From Hormoscilla sp. GM7CHS1pb (GTDB taxonomy: Bacteria > Cyanobacteriota > Cyanobacteriia > Cyanobacteriales > Desertifilaceae), in NCBI GenBank assembly GCA_014323675.1, contig JACONN010000006.1:930001-994000 (forward strand): a stretch of DNA of 64,000 bases, written 5' to 3'. The translations under genes and the position numbers were made by a program. A model generated the notes under the pieces. That model had not been told where the DNA came from. It searched no databases and saw nothing but the letters and a program-made list of their open reading frames with translations. Positions 26,597 through 35,989 of the stretch are shown here, piece after piece; position 1 is the first letter of the stretch, and every line of letters begins with the position of its first letter.

Positions 26597-28108
26597 ATGA
26601 AGTTGCGAGAGTTATTAGCAAGCATTCCTAATTTAGAAATACCAGACCATGAGGCGATCGACTCTGAGGTGAAGGGGTTAAGTACGAATTCCCAGACATG
26701 CAAACCGGGAGATTTATTTATCGGAATGCCGGGTACGCGAGTGGATGGAGGAGAGTTCTGGGAAAGCGCGATCGCCTCAGGGGCATGCGCGGCCCTAATT
26801 TCTCCAGAAGCCGCCCAAGGTTCCCAGGTAGAACCAGGGAACGAGAAAGCCAAAGATAATTGTATTATTCCCGTAACAGATATGAGGGAAGCCTGTGCCC
26901 AGGTAGCCGCTGCTTTCTACAAATATCCAGCATCGCAGATGCAACTGATAGGCGTCACGGGCACGAATGGCAAAACTACTACTACCCATCTGATTGAATT
27001 TCTGCTTGCCCAAGCCCAAAAGCAACCAGCACTTTTTGGTACATTATATGCCCGTTGGGCGGGTTTCCAACAAACTGCCGTGCATACAACGCCTTTTGCC
27101 CTGGAGTTGCAGCAACAACTGGCCCAGGCAGTAGCTGCTGGTTGTAGGCAGGGGATAATGGAAATCAGTTCCCATGCTTTGTCACAAGGAAGGGTGCTGG
27201 GTTGTGGCTTTGATGTGGCCGTATTTACCAATCTTACCCAGGATCATCTGGACTTCCATAAAGAGATGGAAGATTATTTTGCGGCGAAGGCCCTGCTGTT
27301 TAGCCCGACCTATCTGCAAGGACGGGCGATAATTAATGTCGATGACGAGTACGGACGGCGGTTAAGTGACCGGTTGCAGCTCGCACAGCTGTGGCGATAT
27401 AGTACCCATGATGCCTCAGCGGATCTTTGGACGAGTGACATTACCTATGAACCATCTGGAGTGAAGGGCATCCTGCATACACCGGTGGGTGAAGTGCCTT
27501 TCCGATCGCCCTTAGTAGGTGAGTTCAATGTCGGGAATTTGCTGGCAGCGGTGGGGGCGACTTTACATCTGGGGATAGACTTAAACTCTACGGGAGAGAA
27601 ATTGTCGCAATTTCCCGGGGTGCCCGGACGGATGGAACGGGTGCAAATAACTCCCGAACAAGAGATTATGGTGATTGTCGATTATGCCCACACTCCCGAT
27701 AGTTTAGAGAATATGCTGCGGGCCTCCAGGCCGTTTATTCCCGGAAAGATGATTTGCGTGTTTGGTTGCGGGGGCGATCGCGATCGGACGAAGCGCCCGA
27801 TTATGGGTAAAATTGCCGCAGAGCTTTCGGACCTGCCGGTGGTCACCTCGGACAATCCCCGGACGGAAGACCCGGAAAAGATTTTACAAGATATCCTGGC
27901 CGGAATCCCGTCCGGCATAGATCCGGTGGCGATCGGCGATCGGGCGACTGCCATTAGGACTGCGATCCTGGAAGCGCAACCGGGAGACGGAGTCTTGATC
28001 GCCGGTAAAGGCCACGAAGATTATCAGATTCTCGGCACGGAAAAGATCCATTTTGACGATCGGGAACAGGCGCGATCGGCTTTACAAATGCGAATTGACC
28101 GGGGCTAA
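26597..28108 (+). CDS. murE: UDP-N-acetylmuramoylalanyl-D-glutamate:2,6-diaminopimelate ligase
   Basis: 503 residues with all Mur ligase hallmarks: N-terminal UDP-binding domain (STNSQTCKPGDLFIGMPGTR), ATP-binding GVTGTNGKTTTT, the EISSHALSQGR segment, VDYAHTPDSLENML, and the C-terminal DNPRTEDP motif that selects meso-diaminopimelate. It adds the third amino acid to the peptidoglycan stem peptide in the cytoplasm. GGAG lies close upstream of ATG 26597. Odd feature: a palindromic interspersed repeat (26819-26845) is inserted in frame in the N-terminal domain and encodes GSQVEPGNE, apparently tolerated. Confidence 0.95.
   Translation: MKLRELLASIPNLEIPDHEAIDSEVKGLSTNSQTCKPGDLFIGMPGTRVDGGEFWESAIASGACAALISPEAAQGSQVEPGNEKAKDNCIIPVTDMREACAQVAAAFYKYPASQMQLIGVTGTNGKTTTTHLIEFLLAQAQKQPALFGTLYARWAGFQQTAVHTTPFALELQQQLAQAVAAGCRQGIMEISSHALSQGRVLGCGFDVAVFTNLTQDHLDFHKEMEDYFAAKALLFSPTYLQGRAIINVDDEYGRRLSDRLQLAQLWRYSTHDASADLWTSDITYEPSGVKGILHTPVGEVPFRSPLVGEFNVGNLLAAVGATLHLGIDLNSTGEKLSQFPGVPGRMERVQITPEQEIMVIVDYAHTPDSLENMLRASRPFIPGKMICVFGCGGDRDRTKRPIMGKIAAELSDLPVVTSDNPRTEDPEKILQDILAGIPSGIDPVAIGDRATAIRTAILEAQPGDGVLIAGKGHEDYQILGTEKIHFDDREQARSALQMRIDRG
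26819..26845. repeat. Palindromic repeat inserted in frame in murE
   Basis: GGTTCCCAGGTAGAACCAGG then GAACGAG; reverse complement of the CTCGTTCCCAGGTTCTACC element at 35283 and related to 47353. Confidence 0.75.
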
Positions 28109-28348
28109 ATCACCTACAGTTGCGGCGTCTGTCTTTCACCGGTGCTAACCAACCCCGATCTAATTTGCCAATTTTGCGTAGATAACTCAAGTTGCCACCT
28201 ATAAAATAAAAATTTTTACGTCCCAGACAGCCATTTTTGGTAAATTTCTCACGTCATGCCATTTTGGGGTAAATCACAAGGCAAGTTTGGCCAATTTTGG
28301 CTAATTTTGGTTTTGAGGTTCTATAGATAGCAACTTAGGTTAGTATAA
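28109..28348. other. Intergenic, AT-rich with repeated CCATTTTTGG-like motifs
   Basis: Several near copies of CCAATTTTGG/CCATTTTGGGGTAAAT. The missing N-terminal coding sequence of the HIT gene is not found here. Confidence 0.5.
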
Positions 28349-28621
28349 ATGGCCCTGGCCTTCAAAGATATTTCCCCCCAAGCGCCGGTTCATATTCTGG
28401 TGATTCCTAAAGAACCCATACCCAAGCTTGCTGATGCTGGAGACCAACATCAGGCCCTTCTGGGACATCTACTATTAACTGTGAAGCGGGTGGCCGAACA
28501 AGTTGGTTTAACTAATGGCTACCGGGTGGCGATCAATAATGGGGCCGACGGCGGTCAGACCGTATACCACCTGCACTTGCATATTCTGGGCGGGCGACAG
28601 ATGAAATGGCCTCCAGGCTAA
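28349..28621 (+). CDS. HIT-family protein, N-terminally truncated
   Basis: 90 residues matching HIT (histidine triad) nucleotide hydrolases from LAFKDISPQAPVHILVIPK to the active-site triad in YHLHLHILGGR and the final MKWPPG. Hint-type proteins usually have about 113 residues, beginning with a IFxKIIRxEIPAxIVYEDD segment that is absent; upstream DNA is unrelated AT-rich sequence. The ATG at 28349 lies exactly where homology starts. The catalytic core is complete, so activity is possible, but loss of the first strand and helix makes a decaying gene more likely. Confidence 0.75.
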   Translation: MALAFKDISPQAPVHILVIPKEPIPKLADAGDQHQALLGHLLLTVKRVAEQVGLTNGYRVAINNGADGGQTVYHLHLHILGGRQMKWPPG

Positions 28622-28631
28622 AGATAAGCTC

Positions 28632-28710
28632 TGCTTATATAAAGGATAACTACAAAAAAATTAACAGGGGTTTACAAAACTCAATCAAGTTAGTTATGCT
28701 TTATTCAGGT
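28632..28710 (+). promoter_or_regulatory. psbA promoter region
   Basis: TTTACA (28671-28676), 18-base spacer, TATGCT (28695-28700), typical of cyanobacterial psbA promoters. A transcript from here would have an untranslated leader of about 58 bases. A diverged copy of this segment lies at 29930-30008. Confidence 0.75.
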
Positions 28711-28764
28711 AGGGAAACAACCTGCCAAACGTACCTCGAAAAATAAATAGCAATCATAAGTAAC

Positions 28765-29847
28765 ATGACTACGACCTTACAACAGCGTGAAAGCGCCTCC
28801 TTGTGGGATCGGTTCTGCAACTGGGTGACCAGCACCGACAACCGGCTGTATGTAGGCTGGTTCGGCGTCCTGATGATCCCAACCCTGCTGACCGCTACCA
28901 CCTGCTACATCATCGCTTTCATCGCTGCTCCTCCTGTGGACATTGATGGTATCCGCGAACCGGTTGCAGGTTCTCTGCTGTACGGCAACAACATCATCTC
29001 TGGTGCGGTTGTACCCAGCTCAAATGCGATCGGGCTGCACTTTTACCCCATCTGGGAAGCAGCATCCTTGGATGAGTGGCTGTACAACGGCGGTCCTTAC
29101 CAGCTGATCGTCTTCCACTTCTTCATTGGCATCTGCTGCTACATGGGTCGTCAGTGGGAACTATCCTACCGTTTGGGTATGCGTCCTTGGATCTGTGTTG
29201 CATACAGCGCACCTGTGAGCGCCGCTACTGCAGTGTTTCTGATCTACCCGATCGGGCAAGGTTCCTTCTCTGATGGTATGCCTTTAGGGATCTCTGGTAC
29301 ATTCAACTTCATGTTGGTGTTCCAAGCAGAGCACAACATCCTCATGCACCCCTTCCATATGCTGGGTGTAGCTGGCGTGTTCGGCGGATCGCTGTTCTCC
29401 GCCATGCATGGTTCTCTGGTGACTTCTTCTCTGGTGCGTGAAACCACCGAAGTAGAATCTCAAAACTACGGTTACAAGTTCGGTCAAGAGGAAGAAACCT
29501 ACAACATCGTAGCAGCTCACGGCTACTTCGGTCGCTTGATCTTCCAATATGCTTCTTTCAACAACAGCCGTTCCTTGCACTTCTTCTTGGGTGCCTGGCC
29601 GGTGATCGGTATCTGGTTCACCGCCCTAGGCGTGAGCACGATGGCCTTCAACCTGAACGGTTTCAACTTCAACCAGTCCATCATTGACTCTCAAGGTCGC
29701 GTGATCGGCACCTGGGCAGACGTGCTCAACCGTGCTAACCTGGGGATGGAAGTAATGCACGAGCGCAATGCTCACAACTTCCCCTTAGACTTGGCCTCCG
29801 GTGAAGCTACTCCGGTTGCTTTGACGGCTCCCGCTATCAATGGCTAA
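28765..29847 (+). CDS. psbA: Photosystem II D1 protein
   Basis: 360 residues, the standard D1 length. Key residues are all in place: Tyr161 (YZ), His190, the Mn-cluster ligands Asp170, Glu189, His332, Glu333, His337, Asp342 and Ala344, chlorophyll ligand His198, iron ligands His215 and His272, and Ser264 at the QB site. Residue 130 is Gln, as in the standard low-light D1:1 form. The C-terminal extension after Ala344 (SGEATPVALTAPAING) is removed by CtpA in known D1. D1 binds the PSII cofactors together with D2 in the thylakoid membrane. Codon use is that of a highly expressed gene, and a strong hairpin terminator follows. Confidence 0.99.
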   Translation: MTTTLQQRESASLWDRFCNWVTSTDNRLYVGWFGVLMIPTLLTATTCYIIAFIAAPPVDIDGIREPVAGSLLYGNNIISGAVVPSSNAIGLHFYPIWEAASLDEWLYNGGPYQLIVFHFFIGICCYMGRQWELSYRLGMRPWICVAYSAPVSAATAVFLIYPIGQGSFSDGMPLGISGTFNFMLVFQAEHNILMHPFHMLGVAGVFGGSLFSAMHGSLVTSSLVRETTEVESQNYGYKFGQEEETYNIVAAHGYFGRLIFQYASFNNSRSLHFFLGAWPVIGIWFTALGVSTMAFNLNGFNFNQSIIDSQGRVIGTWADVLNRANLGMEVMHERNAHNFPLDLASGEATPVALTAPAING

Positions 29848-29864
29848 TTATTAGCTAAAATAAC

Positions 29865-29904
29865 AAAAAGCGCTCTCCTTTGATGGGGGGCGCTTTTTGT
29901 TTTG
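29865..29904 (+). terminator. Rho-independent terminator of psbA
   Basis: AAAAAGCGC (29865-29873) pairs with GCGCTTTTT (29890-29898), followed by GTTTTG; 18 bases after the psbA stop. Confidence 0.85.
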
Positions 29905-29929
29905 ACTACGCCAAAGATCCATAAACTTC

Positions 29930-30008
29930 AGCTTATATGAAGCATAAGAAAAAATGAATTAACAGGGGTTGCAAAACTCAACCGGGTTGGCTAGGCTGTA
30001 TTCAGTTC
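29930..30008 (+). promoter_or_regulatory. Diverged copy of the psbA promoter in front of the LRR gene
   Basis: Roughly three quarters identical to 28632-28710, including GCTTATAT, ATTAACAGGGGTT, CAAAACTCAA and TATTCAG. Promoter elements would be TTGCAA (29969-29974), 17-base spacer, TAGGCT (29992-29997). It places the LRR gene under a psbA-like promoter, with GACGAGGAAAAGCCT before its ATG. Confidence 0.75.
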
Positions 30009-30028
30009 CAAAAGACGAGGAAAAGCCT

Positions 30029-31671
30029 ATGACGGCTATCAATGCCACCGACTATTTAGGCATAAGGGCCCTGTACAATCAGACCGGCGGACAAACTTGG
30101 TTAAACAAGCAGAACTGGAACGTCGCCAGCGACACCCCCCCCGATGCTGATGTCGTTGCCACCTGGCATGGGATCACGGTTGAGGATTCGCGAGTAACGG
30201 AAATCAAACTCGACGACAACAACCTGGTCGGCAACATCCCCCCTGAGCTGGGTGAACTTGACCAATTACGAAATCTCAGCTTAACCAACAACTCCCTCAC
30301 CGGTACTATACCGTCTGAGCTGGGTGAGCTGAGTAATTTAACGAAACTCCGGTTGCACAACAACGAGATCACCGGCACAATCCCGACCGAGTTGGGTGAG
30401 CTCGCCAACCTGCAGATCCTCGGGTTGTCTGCGAACGCCCTAACCGGGACCATCCCCCTGAGTTGGGCAATCTAACCAGTTTGCAAAACCTGTACCTGTG
30501 GGATAATGAGCTCACCGGCGCAATCCCGCCGGAGCTCGGCAACCTCACCGGTTTGCGGAACCTCTGGCTCCAAGGTAACCACCTAACCGGCGATCTACCC
30601 GCAAGTGTCGAAGCTTTATCGGCAACCAAACGGTTGGAGAATCCACCCTATGTTGGAGTTCCGATCGAGGACGTGGATGCTGTCGTAGAATACGACAGGA
30701 ACTCCACCCAGAATCACAACCTCAGCATAGATATCAGCGGGAACTTTGGCGATATCAACGATAACATTACCAGCTACAGCGTCAGCGGTTTGCCAAACGG
30801 GTTAACCTTTGACCCCATTACTGGGGTGATCAGTGGTACGCCTGCTAGGCCTACTGCTGTTATTGATCCTGAAGATCATACTACGTCTGATAATGGCAAC
30901 TTCCTTGTGACCGTAACTGCATCAGATGATGCGGGAAACTCTGTAACGGATAAGTTCAATATCTCGGTGTCCTTTAAGAGCTCTGGTTCTGGGCTTTATT
31001 TCATCAATGCCAGCGATTATGGAGTCCTGAAGCATCTCAATAGCGATTGGAATTTCGCCTCCATCCCCGTCCATCAGAGGTATCATGTCCCCCTTGCTAG
31101 TGTTGCTAACAGGTTGTTGGATTGGGTGACAGTCGAGAACTCCCGGATAACGGAACTCGACAGAGTGAGCGGTACGACGCTCCCTTCTCAGTTAAGCAAG
31201 CTGACCGGTTTGCGGAAAATAGATCTAAACCGCGAAGGCCTGAGCGGTAACATTCCCCCTGAATTAGGGAACCTCGAGAATTTAACACATCTGTGGTTAG
31301 ACCACAATTCCCTGGAGGGTAACATACCCCCTGAATTAGCGAACCTCCGCAATCTGACGTTCTTGAAACTGAACAAGAACTCCTTGAGTGGTTCGATTCC
31401 CCCTGAATTGGGGAAACTGAGCAACTTACAGGAGTTATGGATGGGGAACAATTCCCTGAGTGGCAGCATCCCACCGGAATTGGGGAACGCCACCATGTTG
31501 GAAAATATTTACCTGGACCATAACAATCTAACGGGGACAATACCTTCCTCGCTAGGGAACCTCAGCAACCTAACAAAACTGTGGTTGCAAAACAACTCCC
31601 TGGAAGGTCCAGTACCAACTGAGTTGAGTGGCCTAAGTGGTCTTGACGTGCGAGGAAACCCTCTCATATAA
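30029..31671 (+). pseudogene. Leucine-rich-repeat protein with one frameshift
   Basis: ATG 30029 (MTAINATDYLGIRALYNQTG) follows AGGA by about 8 bases. The protein has an N-terminal LRR cap, plant-type LRRs (LxxLxxLxLxxNxLxGxIPxELG), a cadherin/He_PIG-like Ig domain (about 30640-30980; GLPNGLTFDPITGVISGTPA), a second cap-like segment (FINASDYGVLKHLN) and a second LRR block to the end. No signal peptide is visible. The frame breaks at 30454-30458: C5 where all equivalent repeats need C6 (ATC CCC CCT GAG). The two ORFs are 30029-30475 and 30463-31671. One missing C, real or from sequencing, is enough to explain it. Likely protein-protein interaction; target unknown. Confidence 0.8.
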
Positions 31672-32193
31672 TCCGGATAAAGCGGAAACCGAGGGAGATA
31701 GGTAACAGGTTGGGGAGGGGAACGGGGTCCGATAATTAACTGTTATTTTAGTACATTATAACTTCTAAATAGCTAACCCGCTACATATAAAACCCTCAAA
31801 ATATCTGTAAAGTCTAAGTGGGTAATTCAGATTTTTTTAAATAGGTCGCAAGTTAGGTTATTATAACTCAATTGCTCTCGCTATACCGCCAAAGATCCTT
31901 CTCTTTTTTTTGCAAACCCATGAGTATAAATACTCATGGGAAAACTGAGATGCTCCCCGTTCTGACGCAGTTCGCCGATGAAGTAGGTGGGCGGACGCTT
32001 GGTGTCTGGTGAAAATGATAGCTGGGTGCTTGAGGCCCGATCGCTTACTGCCGTGCTTCCTTTGTAGGCGTAGTTGAATTCCATAGTTTTGGTGAGGATT
32101 TGCTCTCGATTTTTGGATATTCTCTCTATAGTAACATAAAGAGGATCCTCGCGGGATCCTCCAAAACTATGTGGGTATCCTCGTATCCCCTTT
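31672..32193. other. Mostly non-coding; palindrome and small ORF
   Basis: AT-rich stretch 31735-31870, a perfect CCCATGAGTA/TACTCATGGG palindrome (31917-31940), a small minus-strand ORF (next entry), and CCTCGCGGGATCC repeats (32140-32190) near the argJ end. Confidence 0.5.
31881..32084 (-). pseudogene. Short ORF resembling the start of a larger conserved protein
   Basis: 67 residues: a coherent N-terminus (MEFNYAYKGSTAVSDRASST, then TKRPPTYFIGELRQN) that changes character at GEHLSF, where the sequence runs into the palindrome at 31917-31940. I read it as the first 45-50 codons of a longer gene, truncated by repeat insertion. Family not identified. Confidence 0.35.
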
Positions 32194-33435
32194 TTAAGTG
32201 GTGTACTCGGCGTTAATCTTCACGTAGTCGTAACTCAGATCGCAGCCCCAGGCAATCCCTGTCCCGGCACCATTGCCGATACTCGCAGAGATTAATACTG
32301 TATCTTCTTTTAAGTAAGCCCCTGCTGCTGCTTTCTTGATATATTCACTCGCCCCTGCCCGATCGAACGCCAGGGGTTGACCATTTTCCATCAGCAAGAA
32401 ATCCCCCAGCTGGATGCGGAGATTTTCTGGATCGAATTGCACTCCCGCGCGTCCGGCGGCGGCAGCTATTCGCCCCCAGTTGGGGTCGCGCCCGAAGATG
32501 GCTGATTTGACTAAGGATGAACCGACGATCGTCTTGGCCACCTGACGGGCCGCTGCTTCATTATCGGCACCGGAAACTTGCACTTCTACTAAGCAGGTGG
32601 CACCTTCCCCGTCCCGGGCGATCGCCTTTGCTAAATGCTGACATACTGCTGTTAACATCCCTTCCAGTTTTTCTGCCTCTGGACCCATTTGGGTGATGGC
32701 ACTGGTCCGGGATTGACCGTTGGCCAGGGCGATCAGGGTGTCATTGGTACTGGTATCCCCATCTACGGTAATTTGGTTAAAGCTGCGATCGGCTGCCCGA
32801 TGGAGCATTTCTTGCCAGAGGGGGGGAGATACGGCGGCGTCGCAGGTAACGAAGGCTAGCATGGTTGCCATATTGGGGTGGATCATCCCCGAACCCTTGC
32901 ATATGCCACCCACCCGCACGGGGCGATCGCCCATCATGGTCTCCAGCGCTATTGACTTGGGGACCAAATCTGTCGTACAAATAGCCTTAGCTGCGGCATC
33001 GGATCCATCTGCTGCCAGTGCTTGCACCAACTGGGGAATGCCACTGCGCAGTTTATCCATCTTAATCCGTTGCCCAATCACCCCCGTAGAGGCCAGCAAT
33101 ATTGATTCTGGAGTAATCTGCAATGCTTCGGCCAGCAGTTGGGCGCTTTCCATCGCATCTTGCCAGCCTTGGGAACCGGTAGCGGCATTCGCCTGGCCAG
33201 CATTGCACAAAATTGCTCTGGCGCTGGCTTTCTTCTGGAGACGCTGACGACAGTAGTCTACACAGGCCGCCCTCACTTGCACTGTCGTGAATACGCCAGC
33301 CGCGATCGCCTCTACCTCGGACCAGATCGAGGCCAAGTCCGGTTGTCCTGATGGCTTCAGACCTGCTGTAATGCCAGCTGCTTGATATCCCCTGGGGGCC
33401 GTTACTCCACCACTTATCTCTTGCCAGTCAGACAT
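32194..33435 (-). CDS. argJ: Bifunctional glutamate N-acetyltransferase / amino-acid N-acetyltransferase
   Basis: 413 residues, full length for ArgJ. It starts MSDWQEISGGVTAPRGYQAAG, behind GAGGGGAAAG. The autocatalytic cleavage site is present in GMIHPNMATMLAF: the Thr of ATM becomes the nucleophile of the beta subunit. It also has CNAGQANAATG and DGDTSTNDT. It acetylates glutamate using acetylornithine (and acetyl-CoA in the bifunctional form) in cytoplasmic arginine synthesis. Monocistronic here, with no other arg gene nearby. Confidence 0.95.
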   Translation of the reverse strand: MSDWQEISGGVTAPRGYQAAGITAGLKPSGQPDLASIWSEVEAIAAGVFTTVQVRAACVDYCRQRLQKKASARAILCNAGQANAATGSQGWQDAMESAQLLAEALQITPESILLASTGVIGQRIKMDKLRSGIPQLVQALAADGSDAAAKAICTTDLVPKSIALETMMGDRPVRVGGICKGSGMIHPNMATMLAFVTCDAAVSPPLWQEMLHRAADRSFNQITVDGDTSTNDTLIALANGQSRTSAITQMGPEAEKLEGMLTAVCQHLAKAIARDGEGATCLVEVQVSGADNEAAARQVAKTIVGSSLVKSAIFGRDPNWGRIAAAAGRAGVQFDPENLRIQLGDFLLMENGQPLAFDRAGASEYIKKAAAGAYLKEDTVLISASIGNGAGTGIAWGCDLSYDYVKINAEYTT

Positions 33436-33808
33436 ATTGCTTTCCCCTCTGCTTCAGTTTGAGAGCAGATTATATCAATCACTGGTTCCAGATCGCGAGC
33501 CACAGACAAAAAATGAGAGCCCGATCGCTCTCCTCTGCCATCAGGGTGCATCTAAATAACAGATTATTACACGATTGGGGTGTGGGGCGTAACCTCTTTT
33601 TATGGTTTTTTGATGAAGATTTGCTTCCAGATATCTGTTACAGGGGCGATCGCTGAGTATAATTACGGAAAACACAAGGGGCGATCGCCCCTCAGAGGGC
33701 AGCATACTGCCGGTTTAGGGGGAGATATCTTGGAAGCGATGGAGATGGAGGGAAATACCGCTGGTGCAGTCAGCGGCATGGAACGCAGGGCGATCGACAC
33801 AGCCTCTC
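33436..33808. other. Intergenic, 373 bases
   Basis: Contains HIP1 octamers and short GC-rich patches; no convincing gene, promoter or repeat array seen. Confidence 0.4.
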
Positions 33809-34732
33809 TTATCCCCCCTTTTTAATACAGAATACATCTACAGGGTATGATACGATAATTTCTCCGTCAGGTTTTTTTGAGGATATTTTCCTGAGATATT
33901 CTAGCAGGAGTTGCAATTGTAATGATGAAAAGTATTCCACCTTGACGCTAACTATAAAATTCAACACTTTTTTTCCTAAATCAGAATCGGGGTTGAAGCA
34001 TTCTGTGATATTCAAGCTAGCGCCGATCCTTTCTTGCTTAAATGAGAGCTGGCATTGATTGAGAACGAGCTGAATATCCTCACTATACCAGTAGTCAATT
34101 TCCCCCAGTTGTTTCATAATGCATGAAGATGGTGCTTTAAATTCTTCCAGAGGATTATTCATAATTATCAATTTCCCCCTCTCATCCAGGAGTTCGTATG
34201 CTTTCCGAATCTTGTATTCAAGATTTGGGAAATAATAACAGACATGAACTAACAAAATAATATTAAACCTTTGGCAAGATTCAAAATTTCCGAAATCCAT
34301 GGGATAAATCTGCCAAGCAAATTTATGTTTTGGAGAACATTCCGGAGCAATTGCATGACATTTTTTCTCGATGATAACGCATTCGGCTTCATTTCGATCG
34401 ACTCCGACAAAATGGAGCTTTTTTGTTTTCAAACTCAGTTGCCTTAAAAAGGGTTCGTCAAAAAGTCCGTATCCGCAACCAACGCTGAGAACGCTACATT
34501 CTGCTTTTGAACCCACAACTTCATCTGCATATCTAAGTCCAGCTTCAATCATCATTGCATGTTGGTTGGTACGGCTGAAAAATGCCTTATGGGCTTGGTA
34601 ATATTCTTCATTACTTAATTTTTTCAGTTGCATCTTGGCAACTTCTTGTTCAAAGCGATCTATTCCAGGAAATTTTTTGCCGATCGCAGCGATGTCGGAT
34701 GATAGAGCTTGGATATTTTGCTCTCTTATCAT
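33809..34732 (-). CDS. SAM-dependent methyltransferase
   Basis: 307 residues with a class I methyltransferase core: motif I VLSVGCGYGLFDEPFL (about residues 80-95), the acidic loop end FVGVDRNEAEC, and IILLVHVCYYFPN / GKLIIMNNPLEEF further on. The overall pattern resembles small-molecule methyltransferases. No biosynthetic partners adjoin it; argJ lies downstream on the same strand after 370 bases. Substrate unknown. AT-rich compared with neighbours, perhaps acquired. Confidence 0.7.
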   Translation of the reverse strand: MIREQNIQALSSDIAAIGKKFPGIDRFEQEVAKMQLKKLSNEEYYQAHKAFFSRTNQHAMMIEAGLRYADEVVGSKAECSVLSVGCGYGLFDEPFLRQLSLKTKKLHFVGVDRNEAECVIIEKKCHAIAPECSPKHKFAWQIYPMDFGNFESCQRFNIILLVHVCYYFPNLEYKIRKAYELLDERGKLIIMNNPLEEFKAPSSCIMKQLGEIDYWYSEDIQLVLNQCQLSFKQERIGASLNITECFNPDSDLGKKVLNFIVSVKVEYFSSLQLQLLLEYLRKISSKKPDGEIIVSYPVDVFCIKKGG

Positions 34733-35140
34733 ATCATTGCTAATTGGTCAATCTCTTCTATTATACTGGGGGTGGAGATTATGTCAAGGGATGGCTATAG
34801 CGTAACAAGATCGTGTGTCAGTCGGCCCGCCATTAGGCGATCGCATCTGGTTTATACATTTGGCAAACGCGGATAAGGTTCACCTGCACCTCACCGGGAA
34901 ACTCACCATGAAACCGGGCTTTAACTTCTATCGCCGCATTCAACTGGCAATGGTTGGGTTTCATGCTCTCCCTTCAACCCAGTCTGGCAATAATTCACTT
35001 TGATTTTGCGATCTGCTTTTCAGCAAGCACTTCTATCGTGATTTAACATTAGAGAGGAGATAAAATATTCGCAGAACGAGCATTTGTTTCACGACTCCCA
35101 CATTTACATAAATTGTTCGGATAACCATTAAACTTACCAT
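34733..35140. other. Intergenic, about 400 bases
   Basis: A 62-codon ORF at 34815-35003 has no recognisable features. The AT-rich end (35040-35140) may be the left part of the insertion sequence whose transposase stub follows. Confidence 0.4.
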
Positions 35141-35282
35141 ATGGATTTTAATCTCGATAAATTATTAAATTTTCCAAATGCAACTGTTGAAAGTTGCTCT
35201 ATAATTGATGAGGTAAGCTATTTTCAAATTCGCTGGCTTAATGAAAAAATAGAGCTATATTGCAAAACACCGGATGCACCCT
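35141..35282 (+). pseudogene. N-terminal stub of a transposase
   Basis: MDFNLDKLLNFPNATVESCS then VSYFQIRWLNEKIELYC resembles the N-terminus of ISL3-type transposases just before their zinc finger. Similarity ends where an interspersed repeat begins (35283). The longer ORF to 35704 is a chimera of this stub, repeat DNA and antisense gatB sequence. Confidence 0.5.
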
Positions 35283-35405
35283 CTCGTTCCCAGGTTCTAC
35301 CTGGGAATGATGCTTTTGAGGCTCTGCCTCTGCCTCCAGTGCGATCAACCAACAGGAAACAGCCTCTATTGAGGGTTCCCAGGCAGAGCCACCGAACCAG
35401 GGAAA
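35283..35405. repeat. Compound interspersed repeat, copy of the one behind gatB
   Basis: CCCAGGTTCTACCTGGGAAT, then GAGGCTCTGCCTC, ACCAACAGGA and GGTTCCCAGGCAGAGCC in the same order as at 47353-47460. Together with 35427-35604 it marks a segmental duplication. Confidence 0.75.
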
Positions 35406-35426
35406 CTATATCTTCGATCGCTATTA

Positions 35427-35604
35427 TAACCCTTAAGCTTTTTACCCAACAACTGGTTGGTCAGCTTGGGAACGGCGCGATCGCTAGTTTTCTTCATCAC
35501 CGGTCCGACCAAGAACCCTTGCAGCTTAGTTTGACCCAAGGGATACTGTTCGGTGTTCCTTGTATGGGAGCGATGATCGCTTCATCTATTATAGCTTCCA
35601 GAGG
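35427..35604 (-). pseudogene. Duplicated 3' end of gatB, decayed
   Basis: Closely matches 47537-47711, the last 58 codons of gatB (for example CCCTTAAGCTTTTTACCCAA, TAGTTTTCTTCATCACC, CTTGCAGCTTAGTTT, GCTTCATCTATTATAGCTTC). Indels destroy the frame. Orientation is the same as in the source. Confidence 0.85.
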
Positions 35605-35989
35605 GGAGCGTAATTCAAATTGGGGAAAAAATGACTGGCAGGTATCGGCTACGGACTGTTGCGACTGGCGAGTCCCGATCGGGTGCTATCGGTGTTGCTG
35701 CTAGCTCCGCCAAAGGAGGAAAACTGCGCTCCATCAGGATTGTAAAGGAAGTTGCATCTTCGAGCGCAACCGGAAAATTATCAAAAAAATTTCGCTTTCT
35801 CGCTTTACAGGAGGCAGTCCAATAGGTTAAGCTAGGACAAGACTAGGTAATTAGCCCGCATCTGCGGGTTAAAAGTTACTTATACCAATTATAGAGAAAG
35901 TGACCCCGACTAAATCCCCGAGCAGAAATAGAACACTGAATTGCTCCATGCAAGAGATTTCCGATCTCAGTATAGAACTTGTTTATCTG
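35605..35989. other. Unassigned DNA before the restriction-modification pair
   Basis: A 64-codon ORF (35631-35825, Ser/Ala/Lys-rich) has no recognised family. No clear promoter seen. Confidence 0.35.

Noticed and set aside
32720..33247. 175-codon ORF antisense to argJ
   Set aside because: Shadow of argJ.
35141..35704. A 187-codon ORF on the + strand
   Set aside because: Only the first 45 or so codons look like protein (transposase start); the rest is interspersed repeat and antisense gatB-derived DNA.
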